The notes beneath the pieces are model-generated. The model did no database searches, had not been told where the DNA came from, and was given only the letters and a program-made list of their open reading frames with translations. Positions 1-5,485 of a stretch of DNA of 5,613 bases are shown here, piece by piece. This DNA is from a bacterium (GTDB taxonomy: Bacteria; Verrucomicrobiota; Verrucomicrobiia; Limisphaerales; J093): assembly GCA_021784265.1 (NCBI GenBank), contig JAJXTA010000237.1:1-5613 (forward strand), in the 5' to 3' direction. Position 1 is the first letter of the stretch, and the number at the start of each line of letters is the position of its first letter. The position numbers were made by a program, and so were the translations under genes.

Positions 1-2
1 AG

Positions 3-30
3 AAAAGCCCTCGTCTGAGCGAGGGCCTTT
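3..30 (-). terminator. Intrinsic terminator of the lipoprotein gene
   Basis: A perfect 7-bp stem, GCCCTCG at 7-13 and CGAGGGC at 20-26, closes a 6-base loop. Read on the minus strand it is followed by TTTTCT. After one mismatch (6 against 27) the stem extends by three A-T pairs (3-5 with 28-30). It lies 24 bases past the stop codon of the minus-strand lipoprotein gene, the expected place for a rho-independent terminator. On the plus strand the stem is followed by a shorter CTTTCGTT tract, so it might also stop a convergent gene to the left of the window. Confidence 0.85.
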
Positions 31-54
31 CGTTGGATCGGGTGCGACCAACGA

Positions 55-2577
55 TTAGTTGGTGGTCTTCTTGGGGTGCTGGGCGATGAGGTTGACCGGA
101 GCATCGCCGGTGCTCGTCAGCAGGCAGCCTCCACTGCCGTTCGGGCTGCAGAACGGCAACTGCGGGGAGATGATGTTGCCGGAGAGTTCAGTGGCTGTAG
201 GAACTCCGCCGGCGGGGTAGGTCATGCTGATGAGGTGAACGTCGTTATCGGCTGAGGTGCCATCGGCGGCGCCAGTGCCGGCGTAGAAGGTGAAGTTATC
301 GGTGCTGAAGACTCCGGAGACCGGCGCAGAGGCCGCGGTGGCACCGTTGCCCAGGGTGAGGAACTGCATGGTGCCGCTGCCGGAGGCGGGCGGGAAGTAC
401 ATGGGCAGGAGTTGGCCGCCGGTGGTGGCTCCGTTGGGCATGGTGTAGGTGACGAAGGCCACCGCAGAGTTGCTGGAGGGGACAACGCTGGTGATGGAAG
501 CCGCGTTGATTCCGGTCAGGGGCTGGACGGTGAACGAGCTCTTGAAGTATCCGAGGGTCGGTTGAGTCGCGGGAGGAATCGGGCAGCCGTCCTGAGCAGG
601 GAGGGTGATGGCGATATCACTCAGGGTCGAGGTGCCGCCGAGGACGGCATGGGCTCCGAGGATGTGCTTGCCGTCGGTGGTGGCTGCGATCTGATCGGTG
701 ATGGCCGTGCTATCGTCGACCCGCGGGATGAACTCATTGGTGACGTTGGGCGGCAATGTCGTGCTTGCGAGGGTGCTGGCGGGGCAATAGCTGCGTCCGT
801 CAGTGGTTTTAGGACCGGCGAAATAAGCGCCGACGCTGGGCACGGTGACGGTGACGTTGGTATAGATCTCATCAACGGTCGCAGGGTTGGCCGTCTGCCA
901 ATCGGTGTAGACAGAGTGCGTCAGCACGGCACCCGACTGCGTGGTGATGTAGACGGCCTGATTGTCTGGCGACCAGGAGGCGCTGGTTCCAACGCCGCCA
1001 TAGGTGGTGAGGATTGAGCTGTTATTTGCAGAAACCAGCGAGATGGTCTGGCGGGTGGGGTCGGTGACGACGATGGTGCCCCCGTCCGGCGATACGGCCA
1101 GGACAGTGCCGGGGATGTTCTGGTTGGCGGCCGAGACAGTATTGCTGGAGGTAGCGATGGACATCAAGCCCTGGGGGCTGCCAAGGTAAATCTCCGTGCC
1201 AGACAGGTTCATGACCATGGAGTTGGGCAGGAAGGGCAGACGGATCAGTGTGCTGGTCTGGTTGGTGGTGAAGTCCTTGAACGCAACGTCCTGGGAAGAG
1301 GTGCTGCCCATGTAAAGGACCGTGCTGCTGGTTCCGCCTGCGTTGATGGTGATGGGATTGGAGGTGATGGACTTGCCGTTTCCAAGGTAACCGATCTGGC
1401 TGAAGGCAGAGGGATTGCACAGGGAGGGCTGGCAGACGGCGGTGATGTCCGCAGAGCCGGGATAGAGGGGCGTGACCAGGCCGCTGGCGGCGGGGACGAT
1501 GGTCTGCGGGGTGGTGGAGTTGTACTCCAGGGTGAGTCCAGTGATGGGGTTGCCCATGGTGTCAAGGACGGTGGCGGTCAAGGGCAGGGGGGTATTGATG
1601 GCGACGTTGATGCTGTTCGCCGAAGGATCGCTTGGAGCGACGATTGAAATAGAGGCGGGCGGGCAGGTGGAGAAGAAGCCCGCATTGGTGGCGGTGGAAG
1701 AGTTCGAGATGGTCGCGGTGATGGTGGTGGAGCCGGGCATCTGGGCGGTGGCCGCGCCGTTTTCATCGATGGAGACGATGCCGTTGGTCTGTGAGCCGAA
1801 GGTTACGTGGCCGACCTGGCAGGTGATGTTGTTGGCGGTGTCGCCAGTGGAACCGCCGTTCTGATAGATGCGGGCGACGAGCTGGCCGACCTGGTTCTGC
1901 GAGATGCAGGAGGAACCGTCGACGACGCCTGCGGGAGTTGGGACGGGAGTGCCGACGGTGTCGTTAGGGCAGCAGTCGGTGCCGGGGTCGATGGAGCAGT
2001 TGGCGGTTTTGGGGCCGAGCAGAACGCCGGTGACGATGGGGTGGATGTAGATGGGAATCGCGTTGCTGGTACCGGAAGCACCGATCGCCGAAGCGGTGAC
2101 GTAAGCCAGATACGGGGCGGTGGTGCCGGCGGGGATGACGGGGGGGAAGCAGGTGGTGTAGTCGGCGATGCCGCCGCCGGTGTTGCGGTTCCATGTGCCG
2201 GCGCAGACCTGGCCGTTGGAGGGATTGATGTCGGCGATGATGGGGCCGGCGTTGGTGTTGTTGCCGAAGCTGCTGGTGCTGGAATAGACGAAGGATTTAA
2301 CGGAGACTGCGTTGCCGTGGCAATCGATGGCAGAGGCGGAGAGCGCCTGACCCATCTGGCCGTAGTTGAGGCTTTCGCCGGTGGTGGCGAGGGTTGGCGA
2401 GAGAACGATGGTGGCAACCTGACCGACAACCGGGCCGGAATCGCCGGCGTTGCAGTAGACGAGGGTGGCAGCCTTGTGGCCGCAACCGATCACCGAGAGA
2501 CCAAAGGGAAGCGCAAAGAAGAGAAGAGCTACCAGACCAACAAACCGACGCGCCTTATTCACGAAAACCAAACGCAC
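55..2577 (-). CDS. Exported lipoprotein with Ig-like domains and a C-terminal beta-propeller, function unknown
   Basis: The 840-residue protein is predicted to be lipid-anchored on the outside of the cell. It starts with a basic n-region (KARR at 8-11), then a hydrophobic stretch (about 13-30) and a lipobox ending VIGC, with the lipidated cysteine at residue 32; Gly follows, so there is no Asp inner-membrane retention signal. Residues about 50-410 are Ser/Thr/Gly-rich beta sequence resembling bacterial Ig-like (Big-type) domains; the clearest halves are near 270-292 and 310-410. From about 416 to the end the pattern suits a YVTN/WD40-like beta-propeller, with blade motifs SPDGG at 496-500 and WSPDN at 535-539, about 40 residues apart. 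By eye there are 17 cysteines, most in the exported part, suggesting disulfides. The GTG start is chosen because a GGGGAGG site lies 6 bases upstream and it gives a full signal peptide; GTG codon 6 is an alternative with worse spacing. The stop is TAA. Propellers of this sort can bind ligands or proteins, but no catalytic motif is visible and I give no specific function. Confidence 0.85.
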   Translation of the reverse strand: MRLVFVNKARRFVGLVALLFFALPFGLSVIGCGHKAATLVYCNAGDSGPVVGQVATIVLSPTLATTGESLNYGQMGQALSASAIDCHGNAVSVKSFVYSSTSSFGNNTNAGPIIADINPSNGQVCAGTWNRNTGGGIADYTTCFPPVIPAGTTAPYLAYVTASAIGASGTSNAIPIYIHPIVTGVLLGPKTANCSIDPGTDCCPNDTVGTPVPTPAGVVDGSSCISQNQVGQLVARIYQNGGSTGDTANNITCQVGHVTFGSQTNGIVSIDENGAATAQMPGSTTITATISNSSTATNAGFFSTCPPASISIVAPSDPSANSINVAINTPLPLTATVLDTMGNPITGLTLEYNSTTPQTIVPAASGLVTPLYPGSADITAVCQPSLCNPSAFSQIGYLGNGKSITSNPITINAGGTSSTVLYMGSTSSQDVAFKDFTTNQTSTLIRLPFLPNSMVMNLSGTEIYLGSPQGLMSIATSSNTVSAANQNIPGTVLAVSPDGGTIVVTDPTRQTISLVSANNSSILTTYGGVGTSASWSPDNQAVYITTQSGAVLTHSVYTDWQTANPATVDEIYTNVTVTVPSVGAYFAGPKTTDGRSYCPASTLASTTLPPNVTNEFIPRVDDSTAITDQIAATTDGKHILGAHAVLGGTSTLSDIAITLPAQDGCPIPPATQPTLGYFKSSFTVQPLTGINAASITSVVPSSNSAVAFVTYTMPNGATTGGQLLPMYFPPASGSGTMQFLTLGNGATAASAPVSGVFSTDNFTFYAGTGAADGTSADNDVHLISMTYPAGGVPTATELSGNIISPQLPFCSPNGSGGCLLTSTGDAPVNLIAQHPKKTTN

Positions 2578-2583
2578 TAAGAA

Positions 2584-2590
2584 CCTCCCC
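2584..2590 (-). promoter_or_regulatory. Strong ribosome binding site of the lipoprotein gene
   Basis: The minus strand reads GGGGAGG, then six bases (TTCTTA), then the GTG start. This near-complete Shine-Dalgarno decides the GTG start at 2577. Its first two bases also belong to an upstream inverted repeat, so access to it may depend on RNA folding. Confidence 0.85.
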
Positions 2591-2625
2591 GTTCAACCGG
2601 AACGAAAGCTGAACGGTAAAACCGT
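2589..2625 (-). promoter_or_regulatory. Leader inverted repeats next to the lipoprotein ribosome binding site
   Basis: Two overlapping inverted repeats are visible. CCGTTCA (2589-2595) and TGAACGG (2610-2616) are perfect 7-bp arms around 14 bases. ACGGT (2613-2617) and ACCGT (2621-2625) are perfect 5-bp arms around AAA. They share bases 2613-2616, so in the minus-strand transcript only one can form at a time. The first pairing ties up the first two bases of the GGGGAGG site and the second frees it. A role in translation control or as a protein-binding site is inference; the arms are short and could be chance. Confidence 0.35.
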
Positions 2626-2650
2626 CAACTACTAAAAACTCCGAGACTCC

Positions 2651-2679
2651 AGTTTAGGGGTTGGACGGTCGGTGAGCAA
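2651..2679 (-). promoter_or_regulatory. Weak candidate sigma-70-type promoter for the lipoprotein gene
   Basis: The minus strand has TTGCTC (2674-2679), a 17-base spacer and TAAACT (2651-2656). The -35 matches the consensus at three of six positions and the -10 at four of six, with ideal spacing. It would start transcription near 2644, giving a leader of about 65 bases that includes the inverted repeats before the GTG. It is the best candidate I found in the gap but is weak enough to be chance. Confidence 0.3.
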
Positions 2680-2733
2680 ATAGGAAATGCAGGAAGCACC
2701 AAACAGCAAACAGGAATTCGCCATGAAGAGGAG

Positions 2734-2762
2734 CGGCCAGCCCACGATTTGGCGGCTGGCCG
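2734..2762 (-). terminator. Terminator-like hairpin after the S9 peptidase gene
   Basis: A perfect 9-bp inverted repeat, CGGCCAGCC (2734-2742) and GGCTGGCCG (2754-2762), encloses an 11-base loop. It begins 38 bases past the TAG stop of the minus-strand peptidase gene. On the minus strand it is followed by CTCCTCTTC, which is pyrimidine-rich but not a clean T run. It could therefore be an imperfect intrinsic terminator or an mRNA 3'-end protecting stem. It separates the peptidase from the lipoprotein gene and supports two transcription units. Confidence 0.6.
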
Positions 2763-2800
2763 GTGTTGTCTGGGATTTGATTGCTGACTATTTCTGCTTC

Positions 2801-4843
2801 CTACCTGCTGCTCTCCGGCATGTTTTCTGCAAACCACTTTGCTTCGCGCTGGGCGCGGTCGCGGATGTGGTCGGGGTTGCGGAAGCCGTGGCCTTCGTTG
2901 GGGTAGACGACGAGCTGGGTTTTGACGCCGAGATCGCGGAGAGCGTGCCAGAACTCGAAGGATTGTGGGGCGGGGCACTCGCCGTCGCGGTCGCCGACGA
3001 TGACGAGCGTGGGGGTGGTGACGTTCTTGATGAAGGTGATGGCCGAGGACTTGGCGTAGACGGCGGGATCGTCGTAGACGCTGGCGCCGAAGAAGGGAAT
3101 CATCCACTGGTCAATGGAGTTTTCGCCGTAGTAGCTCTCCCAGTTGGAGATGCCGGCACCGGCGACGGCGGCGCGGAAGCGATGCGTCTGGGTGACGGCG
3201 AACATGGTCATGAAGCCGCCGTAGGACCAGCCGGTGAGGCCCTCGCGGGTCTTGTCGATGGAGGCTTTGGCCTCGACCGCGTCCATGCCCTTGAGGATGT
3301 CGCGGAGGTCGCCGTAGCCGAAGTCCTTGACGTTGGCCTGGACGAACCGCTCACCCTGGCCGAAGGAGCCGCGGGGGTTGGGCTGGAACTCGAAGTAGCC
3401 GCGCCGCGACCACATGGAATTGCCCCAGCGAGCGCCGACCGAGGCCGAGGGTCCGCCGTGGACGCTGACGATGAGGGGATACTTTTTGGCCGGGTCGTAG
3501 TCGGCGGGGTAGGTGAGCCAGCCCTGGACGTGGTAGCCCTCGTTGGCCCACTCGAGGGAGATGGTTTTGGCGGTGGGCTTGAGGCCGGCGTTGAGGTGTG
3601 TGAGTTGCGTGATGTCGCCGGTGTCGCTGGCGAGGAGGTAGAGCTCGGGCGGGGTGGTGAAGCTGCTTTCGACAAAGGCGACCTTGCCGTCATTGGAGAC
3701 GGAGACGGCGTCCTTGATGCTGCCGCCGGAGATGGTCGCTTCACCGAGATCTTTGGCGGTGACTTCGGAGTTGGTGGAGGTGTCCCATTTGACTAGAGCG
3801 GTGTGGCCGCTGCGGTCTTCGACGAAGCTGAGTTGGGTGTTGGAGAGCCAGGCTTCGAAGCAGGGCGTGCCGTCGATGCCGGGGGTGATGTCGGTGGGGG
3901 AGCCGCCGGTGGAGGGAACGATGTAGACGTCGCCACCGGTGGAGCCCTGGTCGCTCATGAGGCCGCCGATGAAGGCGATGCGCTTGCCGTCAGGGGAGAA
4001 GCGGGGGACCGCGATTTGCAGGCCGTGGAGCGGGCCGGGGACGGTGTTGGGGTCGAGGACGACGTGCGGTGCACCGCCGGTGATGGTCGCGGTGTAGAGT
4101 TTGGCGATCCACCAGTTGTTTTCGCCGGGAGGGTTGGCGGCAATGAAGGTGATCTCGGGTGCGGTGGGCGCCCAGGCGAACTCGTAGACGTGGAGGTTGG
4201 CGGGGGTGATGAAGGCCGCGTTGCCGGTGGCGACGTCGATGGAGTCGACGCGCTGGATCTCGACGCCGTCTTCGCCGATGACGCCGGACCAGGGCTTCAT
4301 GGCGTCGAGTGCGCCGGCGGAGCGGGTGGCGTTTTGGACGAAGAGGAAGGCGATGGAGCGACCGTCGGGGGACCAGGCGGGCTGCTGAAGGTTGCCGGTG
4401 AGGTGGGAGAGCTGCCTGACCTTGCCGGTGGCCTTGGACCAGAGGAAGATCTGCTGCTGGTCGGGCCTGGCTTTGTCGCCTGTGCAGGTGGAGAGGAAGG
4501 CGAGGGTGTTGCCGTCGGGGGACCAGATGGGTGAGGCGTAGGAGCAGTGGGCTGCGCCTTTGACCTGGATGAGTTTGGTGCTGGCGGGATCGGCGATGTC
4601 GGTGAGGTGGAGGGTGGAGTCCTCGTGGCCGCGGAGGGTCCAGGCTATGGCGGTGCCGTTGGGCGAGAGGGCGACGCCACCGGGCTGGGCGGCGCTGGTG
4701 AAGGACTGGCTGGGATTGGCGGTGTCGGGTGCGGCGGCGAGGGCGGGTTTGGCTGGAGATTGAGCGGCGAGGGCTGTGGTGAGCAGCAGGGAAGAGGCAG
4801 CGGCGTAGAGTGGCAGGCGGGCGCGGCTAGCGGGAAAGATCAT
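2801..4843 (-). CDS. Secreted S9-family serine peptidase (prolyl oligopeptidase / acylaminoacyl-peptidase type)
   Basis: The 680-residue enzyme should cleave short peptides, probably as a dipeptidyl- or acylaminoacyl-peptidase, outside the cytoplasm. A Sec-type signal peptide covers residues 1-26 or 27 (Arg at 7 and 9, hydrophobic core 12-25, cleavage around ALAA). Residues about 50-420 form a PD40-type beta-propeller with blade motifs LSPNG (59), WSPDG (107), WSPDG (157) and FSPDG (282). The alpha/beta hydrolase domain follows from about 440, with HGGP at 462-465, NPRGSFGQG, nucleophile GWSYGG with Ser540, Asp620 in GDRDGECP, and His652 in EGHGF. Ser-Asp and Asp-His spacings of 80 and 32 residues are close to dipeptidyl peptidase IV (78 and 32). 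All key residues are present and the length is normal, so it should be active. The exact specificity (S9C-like is my guess) cannot be read from sequence. The start is ATG with no good Shine-Dalgarno (nearest AGGA is 17 bases away), but only this start gives the complete signal peptide. I found no convincing promoter upstream. Confidence 0.95.
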   Translation of the reverse strand: MIFPASRARLPLYAAASSLLLTTALAAQSPAKPALAAAPDTANPSQSFTSAAQPGGVALSPNGTAIAWTLRGHEDSTLHLTDIADPASTKLIQVKGAAHCSYASPIWSPDGNTLAFLSTCTGDKARPDQQQIFLWSKATGKVRQLSHLTGNLQQPAWSPDGRSIAFLFVQNATRSAGALDAMKPWSGVIGEDGVEIQRVDSIDVATGNAAFITPANLHVYEFAWAPTAPEITFIAANPPGENNWWIAKLYTATITGGAPHVVLDPNTVPGPLHGLQIAVPRFSPDGKRIAFIGGLMSDQGSTGGDVYIVPSTGGSPTDITPGIDGTPCFEAWLSNTQLSFVEDRSGHTALVKWDTSTNSEVTAKDLGEATISGGSIKDAVSVSNDGKVAFVESSFTTPPELYLLASDTGDITQLTHLNAGLKPTAKTISLEWANEGYHVQGWLTYPADYDPAKKYPLIVSVHGGPSASVGARWGNSMWSRRGYFEFQPNPRGSFGQGERFVQANVKDFGYGDLRDILKGMDAVEAKASIDKTREGLTGWSYGGFMTMFAVTQTHRFRAAVAGAGISNWESYYGENSIDQWMIPFFGASVYDDPAVYAKSSAITFIKNVTTPTLVIVGDRDGECPAPQSFEFWHALRDLGVKTQLVVYPNEGHGFRNPDHIRDRAQREAKWFAENMPESSR

Positions 4844-4990
4844 GCTGGACAGCGTATCAGTCCTGCGCGGACGGCGGAAGGTACTGTGCGAACGGCGAGG
4901 GGCTTCGCGTGGTGTTTGATTGGGGGCTTGGGTGACAGCGAGGAAGGCAATTTGGTCGTTGCGCCTGCGGCTTCACTCTGGCGTTACCGT

Positions 4991-5017
4991 CTGAGCGAGG
5001 AAGGAACGCTCGCTCGG
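4991..5017. repeat. GC-rich intergenic hairpin 1
   Basis: GAGCGAG (4993-4999) and CTCGCTC (5009-5015) are perfect 7-bp arms around 9 bases. A G-T wobble and a C-G pair extend the stem to 4991-5017. It lies in the divergent gap between the peptidase and the ArsR gene, 28 bases or fewer from a second, larger hairpin. No T run follows on either strand, and no convergent gene end is near, so it is not an ordinary terminator. It is probably part of an intergenic palindromic repeat. Confidence 0.5.
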
Positions 5018-5040
5018 GGCCTGGTTCTTCGGCAGAGCGG

Positions 5041-5080
5041 GCCCCACTCATCGCGCAAGAAGCCGCGCGATAAATGGGGC
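5041..5080. repeat. Large GC-rich intergenic hairpin 2 (REP-like palindrome)
   Basis: GCCCCA (5041-5046) pairs with TGGGGC (5075-5080), and ATCGCGC (5050-5056) with GCGCGAT (5065-5071). A symmetrical 3-by-3 internal loop separates the two stems and the apical loop is AAGAAGCC. The 13 paired positions are perfect. A GGGGCC at 5016-5021 can pair instead with GGCCCC at 5040-5045, and so can the GGGGCC at 5085-5090, so several folds compete. It sits between divergent genes and 23 bases upstream of the ArsR -35 box. Shape and place suit a dispersed intergenic palindrome; copy number in the genome is unknown from this window. Confidence 0.6.
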
Positions 5081-5103
5081 GCCCGGGGCCGCAAAATTCA
5101 CCC

Positions 5104-5131
5104 TTGACATGGATGGAATATCCACTACCAT
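5104..5131 (+). promoter_or_regulatory. Promoter of the ArsR-AHSA1 operon, probably leaderless
   Basis: A perfect -35 box TTGACA (5104-5109), a 16-base spacer and a -10 box TACCAT (5126-5131, four of six consensus positions) lie just ahead of the GTG start at 5138. Transcription starting about seven bases after the -10 would begin on, or within a base or so of, the GTG. No Shine-Dalgarno is visible before that GTG, which fits leaderless translation. A TATAGT at 5131-5136 is a better -10 word but its 21-base spacing from the -35 is too long. Confidence 0.75.
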
Positions 5132-5144
5132 ATAGTTGTGGATA
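5110..5144 (+). promoter_or_regulatory. Probable ArsR operator: 26-bp near-palindrome over the -10 box and start codon
   Basis: From 5119 to 5144 the sequence is dyad-symmetric at 11 of 13 half-positions. The outer arms TATCCAC (5119-5125) and GTGGATA (5138-5144) are perfect, and the core ACCATATAGT is nearly so. A third TGGAT half-site at 5110-5114 pairs with ATCCA at 5120-5124 to give a second, smaller dyad inside the promoter spacer. ArsR-family dimers bind such palindromes over their own promoter, so autorepression by blocking RNA polymerase is the likely mechanism. The binding itself is inferred. Confidence 0.75.
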
Positions 5145-5485
5145 AATTGGGTACGACCTTTACGGCTTTGTCTGATCCAACCCGGCGGGCAATGATCGAA
5201 CGGCTCTCCCATGGGCCAGCCTCTGTGCATGGATTGACGGAACCTTTTGCACTCTCGCAGCAGATGATTTCAAAACATGTTGCCTACCTGGTGAAGGCGC
5301 GGATTGTGATCAAGACGAAGCGGGGGCGAGAGAGTGTGTGCATGCTTAGGCCGGAGGCGATCAAGGCAGTCAGCGACTGGGCGATGAGCTATCGCCGATT
5401 CTGGGAAGAGAGTTTCGACAAGCTGGATGTGGTTGTGACTCAAATGAAAAGAGCGGAGGTCGGAGATGACAAACAACACGGGTAA
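5138..5485 (+). CDS. ArsR-family transcriptional repressor, ArsR-SRPBCC type
   Basis: A 115-residue winged-helix DNA-binding protein that probably represses its own two-gene operon. The N-terminus KLGTTFTALSDPTRRAMIERL (residues 3-23) is the typical ArsR opening helix, with the DPTRR signature at 13-17. The recognition helix is about 39-51 (SQQMISKHVAYL), the beta-wing about 56-70 (KTKRGRE), and the C-terminal dimer helix includes SDWAMSYRRFWEE (79-91). The only cysteine is Cys68, and the metal-site motif of true arsenic or cadmium sensors (ELCVCDL-like) is absent. It is therefore not expected to sense metals; its signal is unknown. GTG at 5138 is the only standard start between the upstream in-frame stop (5105-5107) and ATG codon 19, and it is needed for the conserved first helix. 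The gene overlaps the next by 20 bases in another frame. Hand-counted GC over 5161-5460 is 55%, lower than the peptidase gene appears. Confidence 0.94.
   Translation: MDKLGTTFTALSDPTRRAMIERLSHGPASVHGLTEPFALSQQMISKHVAYLVKARIVIKTKRGRESVCMLRPEAIKAVSDWAMSYRRFWEESFDKLDVVVTQMKRAEVGDDKQHG
5455..5459 (+). promoter_or_regulatory. Ribosome binding site of the AHSA1-domain gene, inside the ArsR gene
   Basis: GGAGG lies six bases before the ATG at 5466, ideal spacing. It is embedded in the last codons of the ArsR gene, so the second gene has its own strong initiation site while the upstream gene appears to have none. Overlap plus this site suggests translational coupling, and possibly more AHSA1 protein than repressor per transcript. 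Confidence 0.85.

Noticed and set aside
1807..2580. Plus-strand open frame opposite the N-terminal part of the lipoprotein gene.
   Set aside because: Low-complexity Gly/Ala/Val/Asp composition and no start context; it is explained by the codon pattern of the real gene.
2600..2628. TTGACG (2623-2628, minus strand) as a -35 box for the lipoprotein gene.
   Set aside because: No acceptable -10 lies 16-18 bases downstream (only TTCGTT, TCGTTC or CGTTCC).
2691..2802. Inverted repeat AGGAAGCA (2691-2698) and TGCTTCCT (2795-2802).
   Set aside because: Eight bases with a 96-base separation is expected by chance, and the right arm overlaps the peptidase stop codon. There is no transposase or target-site duplication.
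4342..4530. Imperfect direct repeat of about 38 bases, 150 bases apart (around 4342-4380 and 4492-4530), sharing CCGTCGGGGGACCAG.
   Set aside because: It encodes the WSPDG blade motif at residues 107 and 157; the 50-residue period is that of the beta-propeller, so it is a protein repeat rather than a DNA element.
2687..4534. Long open frames on the plus strand opposite the S9 peptidase (for example 2687-3796 and 3803-4534).
   Set aside because: They are Gly/Ala/Val/Asp-rich translations with no signal, motif or ribosome binding site, typical mirror frames of a GC-rich gene. The minus-strand frame has an intact catalytic triad.
4988..5000. The 13-mer CGTCTGAGCGAGG at 4988-5000 also occurs in the left terminator (12-24).
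   Set aside because: The surrounding stems differ and the word is GC-rich; with two occurrences it may be chance. A genome-wide count would be needed to treat it as a repeat.
4857..5230. Short minus-strand frames in the divergent gap and across the ArsR start (4857-5051, 5048-5230).
   Set aside because: They run through the hairpins, promoter and operator, have biased Pro/Arg-rich composition and no recognisable domain.
5138..5485. Arsenic- or metal-resistance regulator.
   Set aside because: The metal-binding cysteine motif is absent and the neighbour is an AHSA1-domain gene, not a pump or reductase.
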